Origin: Methylobacterium sp.
Lineage (GTDB): Bacteria > Pseudomonadota > Alphaproteobacteria > Rhizobiales > Beijerinckiaceae
Length of the DNA stretch: 64,000 nucleotides
Assembly: GCF_019745455.1 (NCBI RefSeq)
Contig: NZ_JAIETD010000052.1
Coordinates: 32,847-96,846, forward strand
Direction of reading: 5' to 3'
The stretch's first letter is position 1; the number at the start of each line of letters is the position of its first letter. Made by a program: the position numbers and the translations under genes. Shown one piece after another: positions 39,678 through 50,943 of this stretch. The notes under the pieces are model-generated. The model saw only the letters and a program-made list of their open reading frames with translations, made no database searches and had not been told where the DNA came from.

Positions 39678-41090
39678 ATGTCGCCGCAGGACACTTCCGC
39701 CACCCGCACCGAGTCGGACACCTTCGGCCCCATCGAGGTTCCGGCGCATCGCTACTGGGGTGCGCAGACCCAGCGCTCGATCCAGAACTTCAAGATCGGC
39801 ACCGAGCATATGCCGGCGCCGCTCGTCCACGCCCTCGGAATCGTGAAACAGGCCGCGGCCCTGGTGAACCAGGATCTGGGCGGTCTCGACCCCAAAGTCG
39901 CGGGCGCCATCGCCGAATCGGCGGCGGAGGTCGTCGCCGGCGATCACGACGAAGAGTTCCCGCTGGTCGTCTGGCAGACCGGCTCCGGAACGCAATCCAA
40001 CATGAACGCCAACGAGGTCATCGCGAGTCTCGCCAACGAGCGGCTCGGAGGCAAGCGCGGCGGCAAGTCGCCGGTCCATCCCAACGATCACGTCAATCGG
40101 GGCCAATCCTCCAACGATGTCTTCCCGACCGCCATGCACATCGCGGTCGCCCGTGAGATCCAGAACCGGCTGATGCCGGCCCTGACCCATCTCCACGGCG
40201 CCCTCGACGCGAAATCCAAGGCTTTCGCCGATATCGTCAAGATCGGCCGTACCCACCTTCAGGACGCGACGCCGGTCTCCCTCGGCCAGGAATTCTCCGG
40301 CTACACCGCCCAGGTCGCCCTCGGCAGCGCCCGCGTCGCCGCGACCCTGCCCGGCGTGCTGGCTTTGGCACAGGGCGGTACCGCGGTCGGCACCGGACTC
40401 AACGCCCATCCCGAATTCGCCGAGCGCTTCGCCGCCAAGGTGGCGGAGCTCACTGGCCTGCCGTTCACGTCGGCCGAGAACAAGTTCGAGGCGCTGGCGA
40501 CCCACGATGCCCTCGTCTTCACGCAGGGATCGTTGAACGCGCTCGCCGCCGGCCTGTTCAAGATCGCCCAGGACATCCGCCTGCTCGCCTCCGGCCCGCG
40601 CTCGGGCCTCGGCGAACTCTCGCTGCCCGAGAACGAGCCCGGCTCCTCGATCATGCCCGGCAAGGTCAACCCGACCCAGGCCGAGGCGATGACGATGGTC
40701 TGCGCCCAGGTCATCGGTAACGGCACCACGGTGAGCTTCGCCGGCAGCCAGGGCCATTTCGAACTCAACGTGTTCAAGCCGGTGATCGCAAACGCGGTAC
40801 TGCAATCGGTGCGGCTTCTCGCCGACGCCGCGGTGAGCTTCACCGACAATTGCGTCGTCGGAATCAAGGCCAACGAGGATCGGATCGCCGACCTCATGAG
40901 CCGCTCGCTGATGCTGGTGACGGCCCTCGCCCCCTCGATCGGCTACGACAAAGCCGCCGAGATCGCCAAGACCGCTCACAAGAACGGCACCACCCTGAAG
41001 GAAGAGGCGCTCCGGCTCGGCTACGTCACCGAGGAGGAGTTCGAACGGGTCGTGCGCCCCGAGACCATGTTGGCGCCGAGCGCGGAATAG
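39678..41090 (+). CDS. fumC: Class II fumarate hydratase
   Basis: Hydrates fumarate to malate in the TCA cycle. 470 aa. [16 protein letters not shown] at the start, NVNMNANEV-type block ([15 protein letters not shown]), [19 protein letters not shown], and the signature [11 protein letters not shown] carry the active site. Oxygen-stable, iron-free class. ATG 39678 follows AGAGG. The three small genes downstream follow closely and may be co-transcribed. Confidence 0.96.
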   Translation: MSPQDTSATRTESDTFGPIEVPAHRYWGAQTQRSIQNFKIGTEHMPAPLVHALGIVKQAAALVNQDLGGLDPKVAGAIAESAAEVVAGDHDEEFPLVVWQTGSGTQSNMNANEVIASLANERLGGKRGGKSPVHPNDHVNRGQSSNDVFPTAMHIAVAREIQNRLMPALTHLHGALDAKSKAFADIVKIGRTHLQDATPVSLGQEFSGYTAQVALGSARVAATLPGVLALAQGGTAVGTGLNAHPEFAERFAAKVAELTGLPFTSAENKFEALATHDALVFTQGSLNALAAGLFKIAQDIRLLASGPRSGLGELSLPENEPGSSIMPGKVNPTQAEAMTMVCAQVIGNGTTVSFAGSQGHFELNVFKPVIANAVLQSVRLLADAAVSFTDNCVVGIKANEDRIADLMSRSLMLVTALAPSIGYDKAAEIAKTAHKNGTTLKEEALRLGYVTEEEFERVVRPETMLAPSAE

Positions 41091-41092
41091 CG

Positions 41093-41284
41093 ATGGCCGA
41101 GATCATCAACCTGCGGGCCGCGCGCAAGGCCAAGGCGCGCGGCGAGAAGGAGGCCAAGGCGGAGGAGAACCGCATCCTCTTCGGCCGCCCGAAGAAGGCC
41201 AAGACCCTGGCCGAGAGGAAAAAGGCGATCGAGGTCTCGCGCCACGAGGGGCATAAGCTCGTCGGGCGGGACGAGGAGGGGTGA
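41093..41284 (+). CDS. DUF4169 family protein
   Basis: A 63-aa, highly charged protein (MAEIINLRAARKAKARGEKE), then FGRPKKAKTLAERKK. This is the DUF4169 pattern, of unknown function. It starts 2 nt after the fumC stop and its own stop overlaps the next start (GTGA). Probably largely helical and unstructured alone; the charge suggests nucleic acid or protein binding. Confidence 0.85.
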   Translation: MAEIINLRAARKAKARGEKEAKAEENRILFGRPKKAKTLAERKKAIEVSRHEGHKLVGRDEEG

Positions 41285-41502
41285 GCACCGGCATCGCCAA
41301 GCGCTCGGTCATGATCGCCGGCCACCGCACCAGCGTCTCGCTGGAGGCGCCGTTCTGGGAGGCCCTGCGCGAGATCGCGGAGACCCGGCAGCAATCGGTG
41401 CAGGCACTGATCGGCGAAATCGACGCCGAGCGCGGCGGGCAGAACCTGTCCTCCGCGATCCGGGTGTTCGTGTTGGCGTCCGTGAGGAGTCCGCCGAGAT
41501 GA
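41281..41502 (+). CDS. Ribbon-helix-helix domain protein
   Basis: A 73-aa protein with the RHH_4-like pattern: KRSVMIAGHRTSVSLEAPFW (strand then helix), LREIAETRQQSVQALIGEID and LSSAIRVFVL. Such proteins are DNA-binding regulators or antitoxin-like. GTG 41281 overlaps the DUF4169 stop, and its TGA overlaps the DUF2283 start, so three small genes are serially coupled. Confidence 0.83.
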   Translation: MSTGIAKRSVMIAGHRTSVSLEAPFWEALREIAETRQQSVQALIGEIDAERGGQNLSSAIRVFVLASVRSPPR

Positions 41503-41699
41503 AGACGAGCTACGACTCACAGGTCGACGCACTCTACCTCGGCTTCTCCGATGACGTCATCGTCGAGAGCGAGGAGGTTCGCCCCGGCATCATCTTCGAT
41601 CTCGATGAAGAAGGTCGTGTCGGCGGCATCGAGATCCTCGACGCCTCGCTCCACATGGCTCGCGGCGCCGACCTGAAAGCGCTGGCCGACGCGGCGTAG
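41499..41699 (+). CDS. DUF2283 family protein
   Basis: A 66-aa protein with the DUF2283 signature: YDSQVDALYLGFS near the start, PGIIFDLDEEGRVGGIEILDAS in the middle (split over strand-turn-strand). Function unknown; DUF2283 genes often sit beside toxin-antitoxin-like genes. The ATG overlaps the RHH stop (ATGA). Ends 1 nt before the convergent glcF stop. Confidence 0.87.
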   Translation: MKTSYDSQVDALYLGFSDDVIVESEEVRPGIIFDLDEEGRVGGIEILDASLHMARGADLKALADAA

Positions 41700-41700
41700 G

Positions 41701-43086
41701 CTATTCCGCCGCCGCCAGCACCTGTCGATCCGCCAGCCCCTCCAGCGCTACCGGCTTCGGCCCGCCGGTCGCCCAGTCCAGCAATTCCGCCGTGTGGACG
41801 ATCGGGATCGTCGTTCCGGTGCCGATCTGAGTGGCGCAGCCGATATTGCCGGTGGCGATGAGGTCGGGCCGCATCCGCTCGATATTGGCAACCTTCCGGT
41901 CCCGCAGCCGTGCGGCGATCTCGGGCTGCAGGATGTTGTAGGTGCCGGCCGAGCCGCAGCAGATATGGCCCTCGGGCACGTCCTTCACGGTGAAACCGGC
42001 GCGCTTCAGGAGGTTCTTCGGCTCGGTGCGGATACCCTGGCCGTGCTGCATCGAGCAGGCCGAATGGTAGGCGACGACGAGGTCGGTATCGATGACGGGC
42101 GGCATCAGGCCGACGCTGGCCATGTATTCGGTCACATCCTTGGCGATGGCCGAGACCCGCGCCGCCTTCTCGGCATAAGCCGGGTCTTCCCGAAACATGA
42201 AGCCGTAATCCTTGATCGTCGTGCCGCAGCCCGAAGCAGTGATGACGATCGCGTCGAGACCCGCGCCGTCCATCTCGGCGATCCAGGCGTCGATGGTACG
42301 CTTGGCGGTGGCGTGGGATTCCTCGCTCTTACCCATGTGGTGGGTGAGCGCGCCGCAGCAGCCTTCACCCTTGGCCTGCACCACCTCGACGCCGTGCCGG
42401 GTCAAGAGGCGGATCGCCGCCTCGTTGAAATCCGGGCGCAGCACGCTCTGGGCGCAGCCCCGTAGCAGGGCGACGCGGCCGGCCCTGCCGGGACTCGCCT
42501 CGCCCTGCAGCATGGCGCTTGCCTCCCGCGCCCTGGTGTCGGCCGGGAAGGTGCCGGGGCGGTCGCTCGGGATGCGGTTGGGCAGCTGCGCCGGGGCGAG
42601 GTCTAGCATCGCGGCGAGCCGGTTTCCCACCCGCGGCAGCCGGGCGACGAGAGGCCGGAACGGGCCGCCGATCTTGGCGCCGAGAAGGGCGAGCCGGAAC
42701 CGGTTCGGATAGGGCAGGATGAAGGCGAGCACGCTGCGCAGGAGGCGATCGCTCAAGGGGCGGCGGTACGTCTCTTCGATATGCGTGCGGGCATGGTCGA
42801 CGAGGTGCATGTAATGCACCCCCGAGGGGCATGTCGTCATGCAGGACAGGCACGAGAGGCAACGGTCGACGTGGCGGACCACCTCCGCCGTCGCGGGCTT
42901 GCCGCCTTCGAGCATGTCCTTGATCAGGTAGATGCGGCCGCGCGGTGAATCGAGCTCGTCGCCGAGCAGCAGGTAGGTCGGGCAGGTGGCGGTACAGAAG
43001 CCGCAATGGACGCAGGTGCGCAGGATCTTCTCCGACGTCGCCATGGCGGGGTCGGCGAGCTGCGTCGCGGTGAAATTGGTTTGCAC
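41701..43086 (-). CDS. glcF: Glycolate oxidase iron-sulfur subunit GlcF
   Basis: Fe-S subunit of the membrane-associated glycolate dehydrogenase (GlcDEF), which oxidises glycolate to glyoxylate. 461 aa. Two 4Fe-4S motifs: CVHCGFCTATCP and CLSCLSCMTTCP, then two CCG domains (EGCCGALTHHMG, ICCGSAGTYN). The start is ATG 43086. glcE lies 685 nt away with an oppositely oriented gene between, and glcD is not in the window. Confidence 0.93.
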   Translation of the reverse strand: MQTNFTATQLADPAMATSEKILRTCVHCGFCTATCPTYLLLGDELDSPRGRIYLIKDMLEGGKPATAEVVRHVDRCLSCLSCMTTCPSGVHYMHLVDHARTHIEETYRRPLSDRLLRSVLAFILPYPNRFRLALLGAKIGGPFRPLVARLPRVGNRLAAMLDLAPAQLPNRIPSDRPGTFPADTRAREASAMLQGEASPGRAGRVALLRGCAQSVLRPDFNEAAIRLLTRHGVEVVQAKGEGCCGALTHHMGKSEESHATAKRTIDAWIAEMDGAGLDAIVITASGCGTTIKDYGFMFREDPAYAEKAARVSAIAKDVTEYMASVGLMPPVIDTDLVVAYHSACSMQHGQGIRTEPKNLLKRAGFTVKDVPEGHICCGSAGTYNILQPEIAARLRDRKVANIERMRPDLIATGNIGCATQIGTGTTIPIVHTAELLDWATGGPKPVALEGLADRQVLAAAE

Positions 43087-43176
43087 GGCGTTGCCTCGGT
43101 GCTCTTCTCTCGTTTCTTCTGAGAAACGTTCTTACACCAAAATCCGCGTCCGTCGGCGACGCGCGGGAGAGGGTTC

Positions 43177-43731
43177 GTGGCCAAACAGTTCGACAGCATC
43201 GAAGAAGCCCAACGGGCCTTCATTGCCCGCCAGCGGATCTTCTTCACCGCATCGGCTGCGCCGGGCACGCGGGTGAACCTGTCGCCACGCGGCACCGAGG
43301 CGTTCCGCGTCCTCGGACCGAACGCCGTCGCCTATCTCGACCGCACCGGCAGCAGCAACGAGACGGCGGCGCATCTCCTGGCCGACGGGCGCGTCGCGGT
43401 GATGTTCTGCGCCTTCGAAGGGGCGCCGAGAATCCTGAGGCTCTATGGGCGGGGGCAGATGCTCGCCCGCGGCAGCGCGCCCTATCGCTCCCTGCTGTCG
43501 GACGCCTTCGGCGGAACCGATCCGAGGGGGACGCGCCAGATCCTGAGGATGAGCGTCGATCTGGTCCAGACCTCGTGCGGCTACGGCGTGCCGCTGTTCG
43601 ATTTCGTCGGCGAACGCGAGTCGCTCGATCGCTGGGCCGAGGCGAAGACCGACGAGGATCTCGAAGCCTACCAGCGCCTGAAGAACACCCGCAGCATGGA
43701 CGGACTTCCGACGGGGCTGTTCGCGGACTGA
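43177..43731 (+). CDS. Pyridoxamine 5'-phosphate oxidase-like FMN protein
   Basis: A 184-aa protein of the PNPOx-like split-barrel fold, annotated in relatives as a pyridoxamine 5'-phosphate oxidase family protein. Core features: QRIFFTASAAPGTRVNLSPRG, FRVLGPNAVAYLDRTGSSNE, and CAFEGAPRILRLYGRGQM. The conserved pattern suggests flavin binding. Its specific substrate is unknown. It interrupts the glcE-glcF pair on the opposite strand. Starts at 43177 without a strong ribosome site. Confidence 0.83.
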   Translation: MAKQFDSIEEAQRAFIARQRIFFTASAAPGTRVNLSPRGTEAFRVLGPNAVAYLDRTGSSNETAAHLLADGRVAVMFCAFEGAPRILRLYGRGQMLARGSAPYRSLLSDAFGGTDPRGTRQILRMSVDLVQTSCGYGVPLFDFVGERESLDRWAEAKTDEDLEAYQRLKNTRSMDGLPTGLFAD

Positions 43732-43770
43732 CCCGGACCTTCCTTGCCGAGCAAACCCCATAGGAGCGGT

Positions 43771-44958
43771 TCACACCCCCGCATACATGCGCCCGGGGTT
43801 GAACAAACCCGCCGGGTCGTGCGCCGCCTTGATCCCGGTGGTGATCCGCATCAGCGGCCCAGAGAGCGGTTCGAACACGTCCAAGACGGCCCGGACCGGG
43901 TCGGGTGCCCGGATCAGGGTCGCGTGCCCGCCTTGCGTCCGGACTGCGCCGCGCACGAGAGCCGCCCCGGCGTCGCCCTCTGCGGACGTGGAGAGCCAGA
44001 TCAACCCGCCGCCCCAATCGTAGAACCACCGCGCCTCACGCTCTGCCGCAACGGCGGCTGCGAGGGCCGGCCCTCTGCCCGGCGCGGTGGAGATCCGCCA
44101 GATCGCGGCCTCGCGCGGTTCCGCCAGAAGCCCAGCATCGCGTATATCGGCCCAGAGCGCGAGGCCGGCCTCGTGTTCGATGACCTCGGGCGCGCCGTAT
44201 CGCTTGAGCAGGCGGCGCAACTCGCCGAGTCGGTATTCGACCGAACCGGAGAAGCCCTCGACCCGCATCAGCGTGCGCGCCTCGGAGCCCCCGATTCCGG
44301 CTGGCAGATGTGCGGCGCCGGTGAGTTCGAACGGGGAGCCGAGTGCGGCGCTCAGGGCCTCTATGGCGCGGGCATCGTCGAGGCCTGAGAAGACCAGCGT
44401 CGCGGTCCGCTCCTGAACCGGGAGCACCTTGAACGTCACCTCGGTGAGGAGGCCCAAAGTGCCCCAGGAGCCGGCCATCAGCTTGACGAGGTCGAGGCCG
44501 GTGACGTTCTTCATCACCCGGCCGCCGGACTTGATCGCCTCGCCTCGCCCGTTGACGAAGCGCACGCCGATCAGGCTGTCCCGGGCCGCTCCCGCATTGA
44601 TCCGCCGCGGGCCGCTATTGTTGATCGCCGCCACCGCGCCGAAGCTCGGCTCTCCGGACGAGCCCATCAGGCGCCGGTAATCCATCGGCTCGAAGGGCAG
44701 CATCTGGCCACGCTCGGCGAGCAGGGCCTGGACCTCGGCGAGCGGCGTGCCGGCGCGGGCCGCCACCACCATCTCGGCGGGCTCGTAGAGGGTGATGCCG
44801 GTGAGGCCCGCGGCCGAGAGGGTCGCCTCGTCCTGCGCCGGACGCCCGATCCCCGCCTTGGTGCCGCCTCCGACGAGGCGCAGGCGTTCCGACCGGGCCG
44901 CCGCCTCGCGCACGATCTCGGCTGCCGCACCCTCGTCGCGAGGTTGGTATGAACGCAT
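43771..44958 (-). CDS. glcE: Glycolate oxidase FAD-binding subunit GlcE
   Basis: FAD subunit of glycolate dehydrogenase, 395 aa. An FAD-binding type 4 domain: EPAEMVVAARAGTPLAEVQALL and then LPFEPMDYR, GGRVMKNVTGLDLVKLMAGSWGTLGLLTEVTFKV (in parts). The C-terminus ends FNPGRMYAGV, as in GlcE. ATG 44958. In most genomes glcD precedes it; here a polysaccharide flippase gene is upstream instead, so the operon is rearranged. Confidence 0.93.
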   Translation of the reverse strand: MRSYQPRDEGAAAEIVREAAARSERLRLVGGGTKAGIGRPAQDEATLSAAGLTGITLYEPAEMVVAARAGTPLAEVQALLAERGQMLPFEPMDYRRLMGSSGEPSFGAVAAINNSGPRRINAGAARDSLIGVRFVNGRGEAIKSGGRVMKNVTGLDLVKLMAGSWGTLGLLTEVTFKVLPVQERTATLVFSGLDDARAIEALSAALGSPFELTGAAHLPAGIGGSEARTLMRVEGFSGSVEYRLGELRRLLKRYGAPEVIEHEAGLALWADIRDAGLLAEPREAAIWRISTAPGRGPALAAAVAAEREARWFYDWGGGLIWLSTSAEGDAGAALVRGAVRTQGGHATLIRAPDPVRAVLDVFEPLSGPLMRITTGIKAAHDPAGLFNPGRMYAGV

Positions 44959-45050
44959 CGTTTCCTGCCCTGACGGGGCGCGTTCGCGCTCCCGAACTTC
45001 GTTTTAAGGAGGTTCAGGCTGGAATGCATCCGGATTTCAAGGCGCTTGCC

Positions 45051-46499
45051 TCACCCCGCCGGGAGTACGCGGCGGGTCCGCCACCGTGCCAGGACGATCT
45101 CGCGCAGACCCGCGATGTCGAAGTACCAGACGAGGGCGGCATAGATGGCGCCGCCCGCCGGTATGCCGATGCCGAGGGCGAGCCAGGGCGCGGCATGCCG
45201 GAGTGGCGTCAGGCACAGCCCCATGACCAGGGTCGCTAACGCGGCGGCGGCGAGGTCACGCCAGGGCAGCACGAGACGCTCACGCCCCGCCAGGGCGCGG
45301 CTGCCGAGGACCAGCATGGCGGCCGCCATGCCTGCGCTCTGCGCCGCCGCCACGCCTTCGGCTCCCATGAGCGGCGGAAGCAGAACGAGGCCGAGAGCGT
45401 TGACGGCGAGCCCGACGAGCGCAGCACCGATAACCGGCATCGTTCGCCGACGGATCTGGAAGACGGGGTTGAGGGCGAAGTTGGTGAGTGCCAAGCAGAA
45501 CAGGCCCGGAATCAGCAGCGCCGCGTAGGTCGCGAACGGTCCGCGAAAGGCTTCCGGGATGACGAGTTCCTGAAGCGCCGGGAGCACGGTCCAGAAGCCG
45601 GCGGCGCAGGGCAGCATCAGCGCCACCACGATGGCGGCGTTGCGTCCGATCTGCGCCTCCGCCGCGGCGCGGCCGTGGTGCTCCTCGGCCTGGACGGCGA
45701 GCTGGAACAGCAAAAGGTCGAGGGCGGTCCCGAGCGTCCCGAAACTGCGCGAGGCGACATCGGCCGCGAGGGAGAAATAGCCGGCCTCCGCGAAGCCGGC
45801 TTGGTCGGCGATCGACCAGCGGTTCAGGAACGGCAGGAACTGATAGATGCCGTTCGCCGCGATGAGCGGCAGGCCGTAGACGAGGAAGAGCCTTTGCGCC
45901 TCGGACAGGCGCGGGTGTTCCGCAGCTGTCGACGCATCACGGAGCGGAGCGCGCAGGATCGCCACCGCCAGGAGCTGGCTGACTCCGCCGGCCAGCAGCA
46001 CGTAGATCGGCTCAGGGTAGAACCAGGCGACGCTCGTCATGGTGACGAAGGCCAGGAGGTTCTTGGCCGCGACGAGCTTCAGGTAGAGGCCGCCATCGAA
46101 GCGCGCCCGCGCCAGGGCGGCGTGATAATCGAACAGGCCGATGCCGATTGCGACGAGGGCCGTCCCCGCCATGATCGCGGCGCGGCTCTGCGGGTCGCGG
46201 CCGAGCCAGAAATCGAGCCCGCCGACGAGGATCGCCATGGCGAACAGGCCGATCGCGACGATGAAATAGGCCCGGTCGAGCCCGTGCCGGATCCAGGGCT
46301 CCTCGATGCGGACCCTGCCGGAATAGAACCGCGTCGCCGACAGGCGCAGCCACTCGAACAGCAGGGTGTTGAGTACCACCGCCCCGGCGGAGGCCAGGGC
46401 GAAGACCCCGAACTGCGCAGGCCCGAGGAGCTTCGCCACGATGAGGCCGACCACGAAGTTGAGGCCGGCATTCAGGATGAAGGCGACGATGACGGCCAT
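45051..46499 (-). CDS. Polysaccharide/lipid flippase (Wzx-like)
   Basis: A 482-aa inner-membrane protein of the MOP/PST superfamily, with 12-14 predicted helices throughout. It starts with AGLNFVVGLIVAKLLGPAQFGVF, the usual first segment of Wzx O-unit or exopolysaccharide transporters. A homologous second half follows (GAALVGLAVNALGLVLLPPL). No glycosyltransferase or polymerase genes are adjacent, so it is an orphan. Substrate unknown. Confidence 0.87.
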   Translation of the reverse strand: MAVIVAFILNAGLNFVVGLIVAKLLGPAQFGVFALASAGAVVLNTLLFEWLRLSATRFYSGRVRIEEPWIRHGLDRAYFIVAIGLFAMAILVGGLDFWLGRDPQSRAAIMAGTALVAIGIGLFDYHAALARARFDGGLYLKLVAAKNLLAFVTMTSVAWFYPEPIYVLLAGGVSQLLAVAILRAPLRDASTAAEHPRLSEAQRLFLVYGLPLIAANGIYQFLPFLNRWSIADQAGFAEAGYFSLAADVASRSFGTLGTALDLLLFQLAVQAEEHHGRAAAEAQIGRNAAIVVALMLPCAAGFWTVLPALQELVIPEAFRGPFATYAALLIPGLFCLALTNFALNPVFQIRRRTMPVIGAALVGLAVNALGLVLLPPLMGAEGVAAAQSAGMAAAMLVLGSRALAGRERLVLPWRDLAAAALATLVMGLCLTPLRHAAPWLALGIGIPAGGAIYAALVWYFDIAGLREIVLARWRTRRVLPAG

Positions 46500-46593
46500 G
46501 GGCTCGGGCTTTGCGGGTCGGTCGCCGGCTCGGGGGAGACAGCCTTGGTCTAGCCGAGGTGTCTGAGGAATCCCCTAAGCCCGCCTCCCTGGG

Positions 46594-47592
46594 TCAGAAC
46601 CAGCCCCGCCGCCAGAAGAACAGGATCGGCACCAGGGCGCTGATCGCGATCAGGGTGAGGCCGTAGGGGTAGCCGTAGAGCCATTCGAGTTCGGGCATGT
46701 GCTTGAAGTTCATGCCGTACATCGAGGCGATCAAAGTCGGCGGCACGCCTACCACCGAGACGACGGTGAGGACCCGGAAGGTGTTGTTCTGCTCGATGTT
46801 GATGAGGCCGAGGGTGGCGTCGAGGAGGAACTGGACGTTCTCCGACAGCCGGATCTCGAACTCGTCGAGCGAGGCGATGTCGCGCCGGATTGTCTCGAAG
46901 CGCGGCCCCTGCTCGGCGCCGAGCACGACCTCGCACTCGCCCCCGACGAAGGGGAGGATGCGTTCGAGCCCAAGCAAGCTGGAGCGGATCTTGCCGAGTG
47001 CCTTACCGCGGCGGCCGATGCTGCGCAGGATCCGGCGAAGGGCGACGTCGCGGCGCCGCGGGCGATGGTCGCTCGATGCCTTGCCGCCGCTTTTCACGTC
47101 GAAGTCGAAGATGCGGGTCGACAGGGTGTCGAGGTCGGCGCCCATCTCCTCCAGGGCGTCGGCGAGACTGTCGACCAGCTCCTCGATCAGCAGCAGGAAG
47201 ATCTCCGTGCTGTTGGCGCAGGCGCCGTCCTGCTCGGCGATGCGCTTCTTGACCTCCGCGAAGGCGCGCAGGTCGTGAAACCGGATCGTGACGAGGTGGT
47301 CCTTCGTCAGCACGAAGCCGAGGGGCTTGAGAAGCGAATCCACCTTGTCGAAGGTGATCATCGGGCTGCTGAGCGAGAGCCCGTTCTTCAGCCGCCTCAG
47401 CCGGCTCGAATTCTCGACCTCGCTGAGCGCTTTGTATGATGGCACGCGAATGCCGGTGGCGGTCTCGACCGCCTGAGCCTCTTCGGCGCTCGGATCTTCA
47501 AGATCGATCCAGACCGCCTTCGCCGGCAAGCACGCCGTCCCGGACGGTCCGGATTGCTCGACCGCACCGAGCGGCCCCTGGAGGCTCATCAT
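46594..47592 (-). CDS. corA: CorA family magnesium/cobalt transporter
   Basis: Divalent cation channel of 332 aa. A long cytoplasmic domain precedes two C-terminal TM helices. The family GMN motif is in ASMYGMNFKHMPELEW, after TM1, and the last helix (LTLIAISALVPILFF) ends WRRGWF. The coiled-coil willow helices are seen at about 200-260. Start is Met-Met at 47592 with a weak ribosome site. It is divergent from groES across a 208-nt region that carries CIRCE. Confidence 0.93.
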   Translation of the reverse strand: MMSLQGPLGAVEQSGPSGTACLPAKAVWIDLEDPSAEEAQAVETATGIRVPSYKALSEVENSSRLRRLKNGLSLSSPMITFDKVDSLLKPLGFVLTKDHLVTIRFHDLRAFAEVKKRIAEQDGACANSTEIFLLLIEELVDSLADALEEMGADLDTLSTRIFDFDVKSGGKASSDHRPRRRDVALRRILRSIGRRGKALGKIRSSLLGLERILPFVGGECEVVLGAEQGPRFETIRRDIASLDEFEIRLSENVQFLLDATLGLINIEQNNTFRVLTVVSVVGVPPTLIASMYGMNFKHMPELEWLYGYPYGLTLIAISALVPILFFWRRGWF

Positions 47593-47706
47593 GGCGGAGC
47601 GGGAATCCTCTTCAAGGTCTGGGGAAAAATTTCGCGGCCGCGACGGCTCAGGGCCGGGGCCTCGTCTTGACTCGGCGCGGCCATGCGCCTAACTCCCGGC
47701 CCGTCG

Positions 47707-47733
47707 CTGGCACTCACCGATCGAGAGTGCTAA
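47707..47733. promoter_or_regulatory. CIRCE element (HrcA operator) of groESL
   Basis: CTGGCACTC-N9-GAGTGCTAA against the consensus TTAGCACTC-N9-GAGTGCTAA: right arm 9/9, left arm 7/9, exact 9-nt spacer. It lies 67 nt upstream of the groES start, so HrcA repression of heat-shock transcription is expected. hrcA is not in the window. Confidence 0.92.
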
Positions 47734-47800
47734 CGGCTCGGGTTGAGCGCCTTGAGGCCGCATCAACGCCATCCACGAATTTGAAGCAAGAGGGCAGCTC

Positions 47801-48088
47801 ATGAAGTTCCGTCCGCTGCACGACCGTGTCGTCGTCCGCCGCATCGAAGGCGAAGAGAAGACCAAGGGCGGTATCATCATCCCGGATACCGCCAAGGAGA
47901 AGCCGCAAGAGGGCGAGATCGTCGCCGTCGGACCCGGCGCCCGCGACGAGTCCGGCAAGGTCAATGCGCTCGACGTCCGCGTCGGCGACCGGATCCTGTT
48001 CGGCAAGTGGTCCGGCACCGAGGTCAAGATCGACGGTCAGGACCTCCTGATCATGAAGGAAACCGACATCATGGGCGTCGTCGCCTAA
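47801..48088 (+). CDS. groES: Co-chaperonin GroES
   Basis: Heptameric lid of the GroEL chamber. 95 aa, family length. [20 protein letters not shown], the mobile loop [19 protein letters not shown], and the C-terminal [13 protein letters not shown] are conserved. First gene of the groES-groEL operon (88 nt between), under the CIRCE element. Confidence 0.97.
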   Translation: MKFRPLHDRVVVRRIEGEEKTKGGIIIPDTAKEKPQEGEIVAVGPGARDESGKVNALDVRVGDRILFGKWSGTEVKIDGQDLLIMKETDIMGVVA

Positions 48089-48172
48089 GGTCGGCTCCAC
48101 CCGGTTCTTCCCCTGCCCTTCGCAGGTGCCGCCGATCAAGGCACCTCGGGGCATCACCTCATGAGGATCTGA

Positions 48173-49979
<1,807 letters not shown>

Positions 49980-50008
49980 AAGGTCCGGCCTTCCATCAAG
50001 CCGAAACG

Positions 50009-50036
50009 AGGGGTCGCTGAAAAGCGGCCCCTTTTT
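50009..50036 (+). terminator. Rho-independent terminator of groESL
   Basis: AGGGGTCGC / GCGGCCCCT stem (9 bp, one G-T pair) with a 6-nt loop and TTTTTC after it, about 180 nt beyond the groEL stop. Confidence 0.88.
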
Positions 50037-50174
50037 CGTTTGGGGGTGTTCGTTGGACTTCAGACCAGCGGCAAGCCGTTCCTCGCCTGCCCTCTCAAGA
50101 CGGCGCGCCCGTTGCATTGAAGGCAACCTGCGCTGGCGCGGGACAATGACGCTTCTCGTCTTTGAAATCGCGAC

Positions 50175-50690
50175 ATGACTCGAAGGCCCCATCATTCGCG
50201 ACGTCGGTCCATTCTCCGGGCAGTCCTCGCTGGCGCCGCATTGGTTGCCGCGATCGACTCGCTGATTGCGGAGTACGGACCCGGGTTTGCTGCGATACTC
50301 GACGTGTGCGAGGCGACCAGTCTGGAAGAGGCCGCGATCCGCGGCGGTCGTCTGGGCTGGCCGGTCGCGCCCGAGGACCGCGACTGGCGCGCCGGCTTCG
50401 AGCGCTACGAAGGTGGCACTGTTCGTGTCGTCGGCTGGCGCCGGGGCGCACGCGGGGAAGACGGACTGCTATCATACTGGGTGGCGTCCGGGCCCAACGC
50501 GCGCACGGCGTGCGCCTTCTCCACGGACCGTCCTCACCTCTTGGGAGCGTTGCGAGATCGCTTCGGCGCCCCCGATACGTTCGAGGAGCAGGGCGACATC
50601 GTGAACGCATACCGGCGCCGCGGCGGTCTCGAGGTGTCTTTCACCCGAATTGGAGCGAGCAGCAGCCTCAGCGTAGCGAGGCGCGGCTGA
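50175..50690 (+). CDS. Hypothetical protein, probably exported or anchored
   Basis: A 171-aa protein, no family recognised. N-terminal RRRSILRAVLAGAALVAAIDSLIA looks like a signal-anchor: basic, then hydrophobic. The remainder is soluble, with one conserved-looking stretch (DWRAGFERYEGGTVRVVGW) and a C-terminal beta-rich region. GC and codon use match neighbours. ATG 50175. No operon partner: 139 nt after the groESL terminator, and convergent with the epoxide hydrolase gene. Confidence 0.6.
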   Translation: MTRRPHHSRRRSILRAVLAGAALVAAIDSLIAEYGPGFAAILDVCEATSLEEAAIRGGRLGWPVAPEDRDWRAGFERYEGGTVRVVGWRRGARGEDGLLSYWVASGPNARTACAFSTDRPHLLGALRDRFGAPDTFEEQGDIVNAYRRRGGLEVSFTRIGASSSLSVARRG

Positions 50691-50943
50691 GTGACATGCG
50701 TCTGATAAGTGTGGCGAGCGGCCTCTGGCCTTTCGCCCGAATACGGACCTTCCAACTGCGACCAAACCTTGCCGTGCAAGGTAACCCCAATGTTCCCAGA
50801 AGCAGTCGTTCGCGACTCGTCCGCCTTGGCGGGCGCATCGGCATCGGTCTTCCTTCCGTCGCCTCGACGAAGTTGTGTGATGGCTCAGGAGTGCGCCCTC
50901 GTCGGCGCGCGAACAAGTCATCGCCCGAACCTGCGCCGGACTC

